This document shows, piece after piece, positions 42,827 to 54,653 of a DNA stretch of 64,000 nt. The notes below the pieces were generated by a model. It had not been told where the DNA came from and searched no databases. It worked only from the letters and a program-made list of their open reading frames with translations. The translations under genes were made by a program, and so were the position numbers. Source of the stretch: Ottelia alismoides (taxonomy: Eukaryota; Streptophyta; Magnoliopsida; Alismatales; Hydrocharitaceae); contig JAZKJV010002611.1 of NCBI GenBank assembly GCA_037367405.1, positions 806,001 through 870,000 of the forward strand, written 5' to 3'. Each line of letters opens with the position of its first letter. Positions within the stretch are counted from its first letter, which is position 1.

Positions 42827-45800
42827 CTAGGAATGTAGATGAATATGTTGACAAGGAATAAAGTAGGGGGAGATAAGGGCCAAAATACAATAAAAGTACC
42901 CTAGTATTTAATTTATTCCTTATTCATTTTAGGACCTATTTTTAGTTCCACTTTTTATACTTCAAATAAAGAAACTTTGAACATGAAAGTTATAATTAAA
43001 TATATAAAAATACAAAATTGATTTCACCAAAAAATAATGTACAGATAAAAAGTTATGATATAAATAAAATTCCAGAATCCGAACTTCCCAGACTTGTATC
43101 TCTCAAATAAAAACTTGAAATATATCAAAATCACCTTTATTGTATATAATTTTTCACAAACAATTTAATGAAGGAGTTTCATATTTTGCGGAGCTATGAT
43201 TTCAAAGTTGAGTTTTGGACCCCTATTGTATACTTGTACATATTAAAATATTCATTTAATTTATTATTCATTATTTTTTATACTATTATATTTTTTTTAT
43301 AATTTTTAAAATATTATTTATCATTTATATGTATATAAAAATAGGAATAAAAATACAAGGAAAACACAAAAATAAAATAGTTGCGTACAATACATAGATG
43401 AATTACCTATGTCGATACCTATGTAGATTACATATCTATTTATTTACTTGTACAAACTACATCAGAAAAAAATAAAATAAAAATATATTTAAGTATATAA
43501 AAATAAGTTATAAATTTATAAAATGATAAACCAAAATAAACAAATTAAATATACAAAATAAAAAAAATAAAATATATAGATATGTATACCTATATAGGCC
43601 ATAAAAGGTAACTTGTATTTTTATACCACAAAAAATTAAATAAAAATCATAATAAAATAATTTAGAAAATAATACCCATATTTTTTATAAGCTTAATTTA
43701 ATAAAATCATTTCATAATTCTTTTTGATTTTTTAAATCTTTTTCAGGATGTTTTTTCGTGGTTGGTCCACGTGGACCAACCAGGTTGCGGCAAGGGTTGA
43801 CCTGCGTCAACTCTCTGCCCAACGTTTTAAAGGTTGTTAGAATGGGTTTTGAACTGATTTCTCGGATTTTTCACGCCTCTATCTTTCACCATTTCATTTC
43901 GCGTCCTTGAAGACTTTTTCTCCTCGTAGATCCACCTTTCACGCCCAGATCTTTCCTCGGGGATTGAATCACTAAATCACCCGATGCGCCTCAGTCTTTG
44001 TAGCCACTTTGTTAACCCTTCAAAAACACATCCGACCTTCCTCCTCGAGTTTGAACCCTTTTGGACCCATATCTTCTCCACCTTTCGTGCACCATCAAAG
44101 AAGGGAGGTGACAACTCCCATTCCCAGCCGTCAGGATGATCGAGGAAGGGTCGAGGCGTCTCCACCACCTCCGGCGAAGTCCCACCGTCGAGGTTCCCAT
44201 CTCAGGTGAACTCCACCTTTGAGGTTCATTTTCTTTCATTTCTTTTGTGTATTCTTTGCTGGCCGTAGTCCTAGGATAAATATCCAATCGTCCTCTCCGA
44301 GTTTCAACCATCGATTCACCTAAACTTTGCCTCGCCGGAGCTCGCTCCGGCCGTCCGGCCATCTCACCGTCCTCCGCTCTCCTATGCTTCTATAACCATC
44401 GAGGCATTTTGCCCTCGATGGTTTAACCTTTCCTGTGCAGGTCTCAGTGCCAAAGCCACAGCTGGAGTGGTTTTGGAGGTTCGCCGGAGGTCCTCAGAGC
44501 TCCTAAGCTCCGCCATCTTCCTGCATGCCCCCCAGTCAACGCCGGGGCCTTTTTGGCAACTCCAGCAGCTAGAGGAAGCCTCCAGGAAGAGAACGCACCA
44601 TTTTCCGAGCTTCAAGTCCACCGGAGGTCGGAGGAAGAGCTCGGAGAACTTCGCCTGGCCGGAGATCCTCCTTGTTCATCCTCCCGCGCCCCAGTCGTCC
44701 CATCAAGGTGCCTCTCCATATCGCATAGCCACCGTTCGATCTCCACCGTTCCCAATCGTCATATCCTCCAGGGAAGATCTAATTCTAGCCGTTGAGGTCG
44801 AACTGTCATCGGCCGTTGCGAGCGCGCCACGTGTTCAAGTGAAGGACGATCAGCCGTTGGATGCGCCTGGCTTGGGTATTTTGCACTTTTAACCCAAGCC
44901 CTTTTTGTATTTAATATTTAGCACATAAACTTTCATATGTGGTTTAATTATTTTGTATTATTTGCGAAAAACCCTTGTAGTTTCTATTGTCCCCGTCTAC
45001 GTTACCTCATGTGCTTGTGCGCGTGAGGGGAGTGGACATTTTGCAGAGCCCCCCTCGTGAGTTTCCTTATTTCCATTCAGTATTGAAACTTTCATATTAA
45101 GTTTAATATTTTTGGAAATGCAAAACAACCCTCAGGTTTTTGTTATTTGCTTAAAGGCTCCTGTTAGGTCACGTGCTGTGTGCACGTGACCCTGGAGATT
45201 TTGCACCGTTTAGCCCTGTGGTTCTTGGATTTATGGTCTAGTCCACAAAGTTTTTATTGCAGTATATATTTTGTGGAAAAATTGCACTTGGGCCCTTGAT
45301 GTTCTGGATATTTATACATATGCCCTTGCCAGTAGTGTATTTTCTCTTTGTTGTATCTATTTATTTCATGCATCCATAGAACACTAAAAAAACCTAAAAA
45401 ATATCATTGTGTGTCTGTTGCATTGCTCTATCACGCCATATTTTTACTTTGCATTTCGTTTGCATTTTATTATTTATAAAAATTAAAAAACATGCATTTT
45501 ATTCACTGTTTACATTAGAAAATAATAAAAATTAGAAAAACTCTTTGAAAAATTCCAAAAAAATCATATTTTATTTATTTTTTGTGTTTTGACTTCAGAC
45601 GAAAAATCACTAAAAACTACAAAAGAAAACTCCTAAAAATTAGAAAACCCTAAAAATCTTCATAAAAATTATAAAATCTATAAAAAAAAATCTAAAAATT
45701 GTGTTTTCTATTCTTTAATTTTTCTTATTGTATTATCTTTAGTTTAAAATTTATTTGGAGAATTTTTGACACTGTTTAATATTTTTCATCTCCATTTTAA

Positions 45801-46424
45801 TTTTGACCAGTAATTTTGTTCACTGTTTACAATATTTTTGATTTTAAAAATACCAAGAAAATTAGGAAAAATCTAGAAAAATCATAAAAACATTATAAAA
45901 ATATAAAAAGACCCAAAACACTTTATTTCTTGTATTTTGAGTATTTATATATACTTTTATCTCTCTCTCATCCCTATTGTATATATATATATATCCTATA
46001 TAGTCTTATATCTTTATTAAAGGAAAAAGAAAATATAAAAACATAAAATATAAAAAGAAAAGACAAAATCAGTAAATTAAAAATCAAAATTTAAAAATAT
46101 AAAATAAAAAATAAAAAATATATAAAATTAAAAACCCATAAAAATAGCATTTGCATAGGCATTTGATCAAATTCATCCTTGTGCATTGATTTTGCCCGAT
46201 CTGTCCTGCTTGTTCCCTGTGTTCGACCTCTACATGCTTGCACACTATACACATTCATTGTGGAGTTATAATAAATTTTAACTCCGCACATTTACTTTCA
46301 TTGCTTGATTTATCTGTTGTGGGTTAATTGTTGATTGACCCGGATTTCGTGAGCGATCGCCACAACGACTTTGTCTCCGCCTTGTGTGAGACATATTTTG
46401 ACCGACGTGAAATCCACGCCATCA
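42827..46424 (+). repeat. A-type LTR between A1 and A2 (3.6 kb, 5' end missing)
   Basis: It matches the A1 5' LTR from about 4079 to 7691. The first about 220 bases, including the TGATGAA terminus, are missing. It ends CCATCA at 46424. The 24-bp palindrome is at 43759-43782 and the retained G-box pair at 45170-45188. A frame of 141 codons (44467-44892) matches one of 124 codons in the other LTR (5720-6094). It is in the GC-rich block and probably not a gene. Confidence 0.85.
43759..43782. promoter_or_regulatory. 24-bp perfect palindrome centred on a G-box
   Basis: The 20-bp core is the same as at 5014-5033; here two more base pairs (TG/CA) extend it. The CACGTG core is at 43768-43773. Confidence 0.6.
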
Positions 46425-46426
46425 AA

Positions 46427-46443
46427 TGGCACCGTTGCCGGGG
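46427..46443 (+). promoter_or_regulatory. A2 primer-binding site, tRNA-Asp type
   Basis: TGGCACCGTTGCCGGGG, two bases after the LTR end, differs from the tRNA-Asp(GUC) complement by one base (G to A). Confidence 0.9.
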
Positions 46444-47905
46444 AGCAACATCGATTAGATTGGATTTCATTGTGATTGATTGTGATTACTTATCTACATT
46501 TTTGTCACATTCAGTTGTTGATATATCTTGTTGAGATATCTAACCTCCTCTCTTTGTTGACTTTGGGCGAGGTACTGCGGATCGAGGGAGGCGCTCTCTA
46601 GGCGATTACGCACCCACTTGAAGCTGGCTTCAGCGTGCTACTTTCGCACTAAGGATACTTAGAGAATTTTGTAGATTTAGCTCTAGTTATTTCTTTGCCA
46701 TTACTTGTGCAATTTGAAGTGAGAGAGTGACTCTAACTTGTAATAATTTGGACTTGGACACTTCTACACTTCACGAGATCCATTGCCCGAGGATTGTTCC
46801 CTTAGGGTCCTTTCGGTTTTTTGCGGTTTTCTCGCAGTTTTGCTGATTTTACTATCTGCTTGATTCACGAGGATTTAGCCCCTAAATTTAGGAGTTTTTA
46901 TTGATTGCGACGTAATTAGCTAAGGCCCAACACCTAATATCTTGCCTGCACCTATAGATCATAATTGAACTTAGCTAATAATTCATTAAAAAAGCCATTT
47001 GACTTGGATAAGAGACCACGTACCGGGAGGGGTCGTATACAACGCTTTCAGGATCCATTGTGGTGGACACCGGTCGACTCCCAAGATCGGACTCCGGTCT
47101 CTCTTCCTAGTCGTAGCTACTTGTGCTTCATTATCAATAGAAATTGTTCATCTAGGGATGGTTTCCTCGTGCATCATATAGGCAGTTTATTTCCTATCTT
47201 TAAATTTATGTGCCGATCACCCTGCATGTAGAGTACTGGAGCAAGGTACACATTTCTAACTTTACATGCATCATTGTGTTTGATCGCGCATCAGCTTTTC
47301 CGACTTCCTCCTCGTTTTATTGGACTCAAAATAACCAAGGAAATCGAAAAATTCATTAGGCATTGTTTTTATCAGAAAAATATCTAAAAAAGAGATAATC
47401 AATAAAATTGGAACTGCTAATGCAAACTTGACCTTAAAACTCACCTCACCAAAAAATTTTGTCTTGGGGAGAGTAACCCCCTCATTGGTTGATTTATCTG
47501 CAACGAGAGTGTGACCTGCATACTAGACTAGAGTCACGCCCAAAATTCTAGTTGACTATTGGTCTTGGTGAGTTGTTCTCCAGTGAGGATCTCTCCGATA
47601 ACCGGTAAAGCAGACCGCGGTGTCCTTAACAGATTGAATTGATCGGGTAGCCGGTAAACGGTCTACAATTCATACTGGCTGGGAAAGATCTCATTTGGGA
47701 TCGGGACAGTCGGCTAGGAGAGTTGGGCTCCTAACAACTCGCTTAATCGCTTTGATAGATTGATTGATCACCTAAAATAATTGATAAGATAAACGACCGA
47801 ACCTTCACGATCATCATCTCAGAGTTGTGTAAGTGAATTGGGGGTTTAATTTCCAATCTTGTTTGCATTCCAAATCTCATCCACCTTTATCTCCAGATCA
47901 AGATG
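46444..47905 (+). other. A2 untranslated leader
   Basis: It is collinear with the A1 leader and has no supported gene. Frames near 46965-47231 and their A1 counterpart (8231-8497) are similar in both copies but lack any known feature. The conserved leader blocks are at about 47467-47480 (GAGTAACCCCC) and 47645-47680 (GGGTAGCCGGTAAACGGTC, then CATACTGGCTGG). Confidence 0.6.
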
Positions 47906-50405
47906 ATGGGAAGGAGATCCCTTAGGCCACCTCTGGTGGCACCGCTATCGAGCACTCCTCCCTATCCATCTAGGTCAGCTTCGGGGAGTTTAGACCCACT
48001 CTATGAGCCTGAGTTCATGTCCATCATGTTCCCCCTCGATCACCCTTCTTCTTCTATCAGTCCTGTGGTGTCAGAGTATAGTGCAATAGAGATTTATGGA
48101 CATTTGACGGCACCTGAGATGGGTACCTTTGACTTTGCAAAGACCCAAGACATGGCCAGCAGTGAGGGACGCCTAGATGAGCAGGGAAAACCTTCGTACG
48201 TGTATGATCAGACTGGCATCAACAATTCATTGTTAGCTTCCCTGGAGACTATTTAGAGATAGATCAGAGATCATGGAGTCTTCATGGGTGACATAATGAG
48301 AGAGCTAGCGCAGATGCGAGTGGACAAAGAAGATAGATTTGAGGGCGGTGGAGAGATATGTGAAGAGAGACCTGAAGGAGGAGGTGGAGCAGGAGGAGAC
48401 CAACAACAAGCAGACCAACTACCGAGGACCATGAGACAGTTGCACAACCCTGGTGCAACTCTCACTCACCGAGGGATCCAACTTCCTCCTATTGTTGGGA
48501 ACTTTGAGCTTCACCCCCAGACTATCCAGTTGTTGCCCAAGTTTCATGGACTGGCCATCGAGGAGCCTCATCTCCATCTGTAGGAGTTTGAGATGATTTG
48601 CAACACTGTCCATGATAGACTGGTGGATGGGGACACAATAAAGATGATTTCCTTCCCATTCTCATTGGTTGACAGAGCAGCCTATGGCTGAAGCATCTAG
48701 GAAGGTATGTCACATATTGGGAGCAGCTCCGGACCGAGTACTTGAACAAGTACTATCCACTCGGCCAGACCAACGCAGCATGGGCTATGATCATCAACTT
48801 CACAATGATCCTGATTCAGCATTTCCACGAGGCTCGGGATCGATTTAGAGAGCTCATTGACCGGTGTCCATATCATGATATATCAAAGCCCAACCGTGTT
48901 CAGAGCTTCTTTTGTGGGCTGACACCAGAGCTGCAGGGGCTAGTGAATGCCTCTTATGGAGGGTCATACTTTTCCAAGGGTGAAGACCTGGTACGAGCCA
49001 TCTATGAGGAGATGGCAGAGAATTCGGCAGTGATGTCCCAAGCCCGGGTCTACACACAGTCAAAGGCCCCCCAAGGGGCAGGTTCATATAAGAGCATTGC
49101 ACGTATCAATGCTGGTTCCCACACTCCGTCAGCAGCAGAAGCTCAGGTTGAATCCATCGCAACCGACATGGGGATCATTAGCGAGAAGTTGGACTACATC
49201 AAGATCCTTGAGAAGAAACAGAGCCAGGGGCTTGCCCAAATGGACTAGCTGACAAAGACCATGAGCGACCTGAAGACCCAGATCTTATGTATTCAGGAAG
49301 CACAAATATCCTCACAGCAACCCCCAGGTCACGTACTGATTCCAACAGTAGCAGCTTTATCAACCTCTGCCACACACTGCCAGGTTCATCATATCAAGGC
49401 AGAGCCAGTCCAACAGCTACAGTACTACCCATCGCCACCACTATCTCATGACACTTAGATGGTGGTTTACCAACTGGATCAGCCACTGGCAGTTCTACCT
49501 CCACCATCCTTCGAGCATGAGCCATTAATGGAAGTCAATGGGATATGGTACAACCGATACCCACAGCAGGCCGGGATTCGTCGCGATTATCCCGGATCCG
49601 TTGGACCACCGGAGGCATCTCATCACAACAGCAGCCACCCGCTCAAGGCGACCAGAACAGCCAGTGGCAGCAGCCCTATCACTCCCACCAACAGTACCAG
49701 CAGGGTCCCCATCCTTCTTATTAGGGACACCAGTGGAGGCAGCGTCAGCGACCTTACCAATCATACTCCCAACCCCCCTCACTATTCACAACAACAGAAC
49801 CTCATGTCCAACATGGGAACACTTCTGGTTCTCCGGCACCTGCCTTCGAGAACCCAACTCTTGACGACCTCGCCCGCTTTCTCTCTGAACAACAGGCATC
49901 CTTCTGGCGAGAAATGGATGAGTCCCAGGAGGAGATGAGGGATATCATCAAGGTCAAGGCTGCCATTGATCGAACCCAACCCGAATAGTCTGAAGAGAAA
50001 ATCTGAGCAGGTACAATCTACAAAGGATACCACTCCTAGTGACTCTTTTCATTATATATCTTCTTGTATGTTTGATGCTGATTTCGTGACAACTAGGAGC
50101 GGTAGGATGTCAGTCGGTGGCGCCTTGTCTGAGCGACAACCACACGAGGAATCGGGAGCGCCAAACGAGGAGGATAGCGGTGCTGATGCAGCTAATGATG
50201 TTGATGGTGGTGCTGATGCCACCAAGGATATAGATCCAGTTGACGGTATTGAGGCCGTCGTGACTCCAGATGCAGGCGGTGGTGCTGAGGCCACCATTTT
50301 GTTTGATGCTGAGCCAGAGCGCAGTACTGATGTCGAGAAGATAGATGTCGTGGGTGGTACTGATGCCACCACTTCAACTCCAGTTGTATTTCCCTATGTT
50401 GTATT
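47906..50405 (+). pseudogene. A2 gag and linker, cut by copia C1
   Basis: ATG 47906 matches A1. The first frame runs through TAG codons at 48254 and 48260 (both CAG in A1). It is lost near 48684, where one T is missing relative to A1 in the AAYWL block. The second part (48742-49248) holds the gag core EARDRFRELIDRCPYHD and YEEMAENS. Then come a TAG (49246-49248), a Gln/Pro/Ser-rich region with further stops, and the acidic linker from 49966 with ADAANDVDGGADATKD-type repeats. The frame is interrupted at 50405/50406 by C1, just before the Lys-rich part found in A1 at about 11720. Confidence 0.75.
50401..50405. repeat. Left target-site duplication of C1
   Basis: GTATT, repeated at 61082-61086. 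A1 has the single-copy equivalent (GTGTT, 11691-11695). Confidence 0.95.
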
Positions 50406-52909
50406 TGTTAGCAATGTGAGCCCCGGGCGAACCATCTCTACAATAAATGTTATTGTAATGAATAAATTATCAATAAAAGTTATTGTTTATTTTTCACTCC
50501 CCTTTCTGAGATTAATGAATGAATGCACTATAGGGTCCCTCTGTACAATAAGGGTTATGTACCATGGCCAACTTGATGATCATACAGCTGTTGATTCATT
50601 GGATGGATCATAGAGGCTGATGCTTGGATGAATATCTAAGGAGTTAGATAGAGGACTCATCAAGCATCATCAAATGATCATTAAGTGATGATCTCCAGTC
50701 TGAGTGGGAGATGGCAATCCTATCTCATATGACTGATATCTGACTGACCTCTTGATGCAGGTCCTCTGCATGGGAATAATGATTCAGAGGTGTCAGGTTA
50801 GTTAAAGTCAATGGGTTGACTTGACGAGATCGAGATAACCAAAGACCTACGTTGAATACTGTCACAACATAGGCATGCATCCTCTGACTAGAGACAGATG
50901 TATTGCTATATGTCTGAGTATGTACATTTGGCAGACCGATAGGTTGATGACCTAATCAAGGTCTATATACCGGCGAGCTGGTGTGCATGTAAGGACATAT
51001 GAGTAATACGATCTCTCAAAGGGATCATACAGGTTCACTTGTGAACCGGGAGACATGAGCTCACTCATGAGGTATTGGGACTGAACAAATTCCATGCATG
51101 GTCGTCGTGCTTTGGAAGCATGACATGAATTTGAAGGTAAGATATATGCTTTGTGAAAGCATATGATCTATACCAAATCCCGATGACCAAGATTGAGAAA
51201 CTTAATGATCTAACCCTGAAGATGACAGTGTAAAAGTGATCTTTATCTTCAGGATGATCATGAGTCTTCCAGTATGTAGGATGTGCAGGTATTAGGAATA
51301 CCTGAAGGGTGATTTGATCATATACGATTGTATAACCATGACGCTTCCATTCCGAGGGAGTGATGAAACAGGTTTGGATTTTAGTGACTCCTCTCATTAG
51401 AGAAGTGACCTAATCTTAGTCCATGAACTGGACATTGATCTGAATGAGATTCAGATGCAATGAGAAGATTAAGTCTACGGTCTTGATTTGATCAAGCATC
51501 AGTGGGAGGTCCATAGGATCTGGATTTGAGATACGATCTCAACATCCAAGTCACTATACGTGGAACAATACAATCGCCCTGTCCTTATCTCCAAGTATCT
51601 GAGGAGAAATAGCATTGTTCTTAAATGGTTTAAGAACAATTCCATAAGATCTAAGCAAAGAGAATTTGATAATTAAAAGTGTTTTAATTATCATGATGTA
51701 TGAGAAATTATCCAATATGATTAAATGTGATTTAATTAGTTTGGATAAGAATAATGTGGATAGAGATATCAAATTATTCATGATATATTATAAATGTGAT
51801 TTATAATGTATTAGAGAGAGTTACTTATAATTTATATGTGTTGATTAATTATGATGTGTATTGGATACACATTGTGTAATTAATTAACAATATGAATTAC
51901 ATGTTGTTTTGGGTTGTGAATATGATTCACAATTTTTTCCATGGCAAGATTGCAATATTCTCAAAGATAATTGTGAATTATTTTTTTGAGAAATAAAACC
52001 CAAATTATTTTGTTGCAAATAAATAAGAGAGAGATTACATGGAGATTACAATCTCCATGCAATCCATGGTGGACGGCACACCACTCCTAATTGGAGTGGG
52101 TGTGCGCCTACATGGAAGGCACATGGAGATGAAATCTCCATGTGTCTTCTCTCCTTATTTGTTGGGTTAATTTAGGAGCAAATTATATTTGATTTTATCA
52201 TATATATTTTGACCTAAATTTGTTGCTTTTGACAACAACAATCTCAGCCATTGGATGAACATAAATCAATCTCATCCATTGATTTTATGTGTCCCATGGA
52301 TTGAGATCCATGGATCCCAAAACCCTATAAATAGAGAGGCATACTTGGCTCTCTCTTTACACATGCTATTGTAGCACAAAAACTCTCTCTCTCTCTCTCT
52401 CTCTCTTTCTCATATACACGACAGCCCTCTCTCCCTCTCTTCTTGGTGGCCGTCCACCTTGGTGGAGAGAAACGTCGTCGCCCGCGCCATCGTGCTGCCG
52501 CTTCGACTCTCTGCGGTTCTTTGTCTTCTTGGAGTGCATCACTCACGAAGGAGACGTTTGATCTCGTGCGACGAGATCAGGAGCAACCGCGCTTGGATCA
52601 ACTTGGATTGCGAGGACACCGCGACTCATCTCCGCGCTCGCAAGCCGTTACTCCGACTATCGGACTTGAGACAGGAGGTCTCTTTTCGTAGAGACTCGAT
52701 CAACCACGCTTCAAGAGGTATTGCATTATACTTGATGTGGTTATAGATGAAACGATTTGAGAATGGTTCTCGGATCATGTGGTTTCATCAGTTTAAAAAT
52801 TTTAAAATTCCGCTGCTCCGAACAACTAGTACGACTAGTCGTTCTTCGTCGTATTCGATACGACGATCACGCTTCCGTGATGCGCTTGAGGATTTCTCCA
52901 TATCCTTCA
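50406..52909 (+). repeat. C1 5' LTR (2504 bp)
   Basis: It starts TGTTAGCAATG and ends CATATCCTTCA. It is A/T-rich with several short inverted repeats. TATAAATA lies at 52326-52333, followed by a CT run (52383-52406) of the kind often found in plant 5' untranslated regions. Reverse-strand frames inside it are repeated in the other LTR simply because the LTRs are nearly identical. Confidence 0.95.
52326..52333 (+). promoter_or_regulatory. TATA box of C1 5' LTR
   Basis: CCCTATAAATAGAG is a strong plant TATA match. It is repeated at 60506-60513 in the 3' LTR. Transcription probably starts about 30 bp downstream, close to the CT repeat. Confidence 0.8.
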
Positions 52910-52911
52910 AG

Positions 52912-52924
52912 TGGTATCAGAGCC
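52912..52924 (+). promoter_or_regulatory. C1 primer-binding site, initiator tRNA-Met
   Basis: TGGTATCAGAGCC begins two bases after the LTR end and is complementary to the 3' end of plant initiator tRNA-Met, the usual copia primer. Confidence 0.95.
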
Positions 52925-54653
52925 TTAGGTCGACGGTTTCGAATATGATTCGAAAAACCGAGGACGACTTGGGTTCGTTTAGGTCGCGAAAGTTTTCATC
53001 GCATTTGATTTCGCAGATCTGTTTAGTAAATAAATTCGGTACTGTTTATATTGTTTAAACACGAATTTAATACTTGGATTTTGTTCCCCATTAAATAAGG
53101 AAACCATAGAAACTGAGTTTGCGTAAATCGGATTTCTTATGCTCTAGTTATGGTTGTTTTAATGGACATGTATGCACTGTTGCGGGAACAATAGATTTTA
53201 ACATGATTAAAGAGTTAATTACTGTTATCATCTGCCTCGAAATGCGTGCTAATCCACTTAGGTTCTGTTGTAAATCAAGTTAGCAATCTATGAAAATTGA
53301 GTTTGCTTAATTTGGATTTAAATTGATTGAGATATGCCAATTTTAGTGAATAGGGGTCATTACTGAAATTGCATTCCTAATCTAGAACCAAGTGATTGTC
53401 AATTAGTGAAATTAATTGTTAATTTCGTGAAATAATCTTGAATAATATTTGTGAAATATTGAGACATGATTATTTGCCTAATTGACATGGCCCCAACCAA
53501 TTAATTGATTAAGATGTGATCTAAATCATAAATTGGAAACAACAATCTTCAAACTTGATGCTTGAATAGGATTTGGGAATTTGTCTAGCAAATTTCCTTA
53601 TAATCAAAAATGTTTTGATTATTACTATATGGTACAATTTCGGTTGAAAAACCGATGATCATCTCAAGTACAAATTAATCAATTTGGCATTATCCTTTCC
53701 CGAGGCGGATATGGTGCCTAGTCGGAGAGCATTGGGGTTGCGGGTTGCAACGTATGTGGTCCGTCCCACTCTCGTCGGTACTGGCCATGACAACGGGTAG
53801 GGCCGGGATAATGTCCGAGGGATTAAGATGTATTTTTCTAATTATTAAAATTCGAATTAATACGTATTTTGAGATATTACCATATATGTATTCAAGTAAA
53901 ATAATCAAGTTTGATTGATTGAATTGGATTGATAATTAATTTAATATGATTAAATTGATTATGTCCAATTGAAATACTCTGATATGATTAGAGTTATTAA
54001 TTCCCTTGGAAGAATTAATTATGTGAATGTGATTCACGATAATTAATTAAAATTTGAATATGAAGATGGAGGATCACATAAGTGACATCCATGGTCTCCC
54101 GTCAAGGCGAAGAGTTTCGTCGCCAGGGATTGCATATGGGAGACGCCTGTCCGAAGTGACAGCTCCCGTGTGCAAGCGCATCTGGATCGGGCTCTTTGCT
54201 TCTCGAAAGAGTAAGGCCGTATGCGTAGTGACCCCAATATCGGATCCTCATATTATTGGGGCGATATTGGATTGCGCATAGCGAGTACTATTCCTGTTGA
54301 CGGTTGGTTCAATTAACAACGGGTCAACATCGCCTTAGGGGTGGTGGGCTCGGGTGTTAAAGACCGAATTGGGAAATTGCAAGTTGGACTTGCAAATTGG
54401 AATGAGTTCCTGCTTTTCTTTATTGGAGTCACAGATTCTCATATTATTGGGATGTGACAATGATAAAGAGGAGATCCCAATTCTTGCTAGAGATATAGCG
54501 GTAAGTATATCTCTTACTTTGAAAGTGATTAAGGGAATGAACTTTCAAAGTCGACAATGCAAGAATAATTTGATTTAAAATACCTTAATCAAATATCATA
54601 AATTTGAATATATATTTCTATATTCTAATATAGTGCATTCTTAATTTCAGAAA
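52925..54653 (+). other. C1 untranslated leader, 1.7 kb
   Basis: No long frame is present; small frames up to about 75 codons have no features. It is A/T-rich with two GC-richer islands (53697-53822 and 54090-54350). CTCATATTATTGGG occurs twice (54247-54260 and 54438-54451), the first copy followed by GCGATATTGG. Such long leaders usually hold packaging signals; this is inference. Confidence 0.6.

Noticed and set aside
50406..52909. Segmental duplication of 50406-52909 and 58587-61081
   Set aside because: These are the two LTRs of one copia element, created by reverse transcription.
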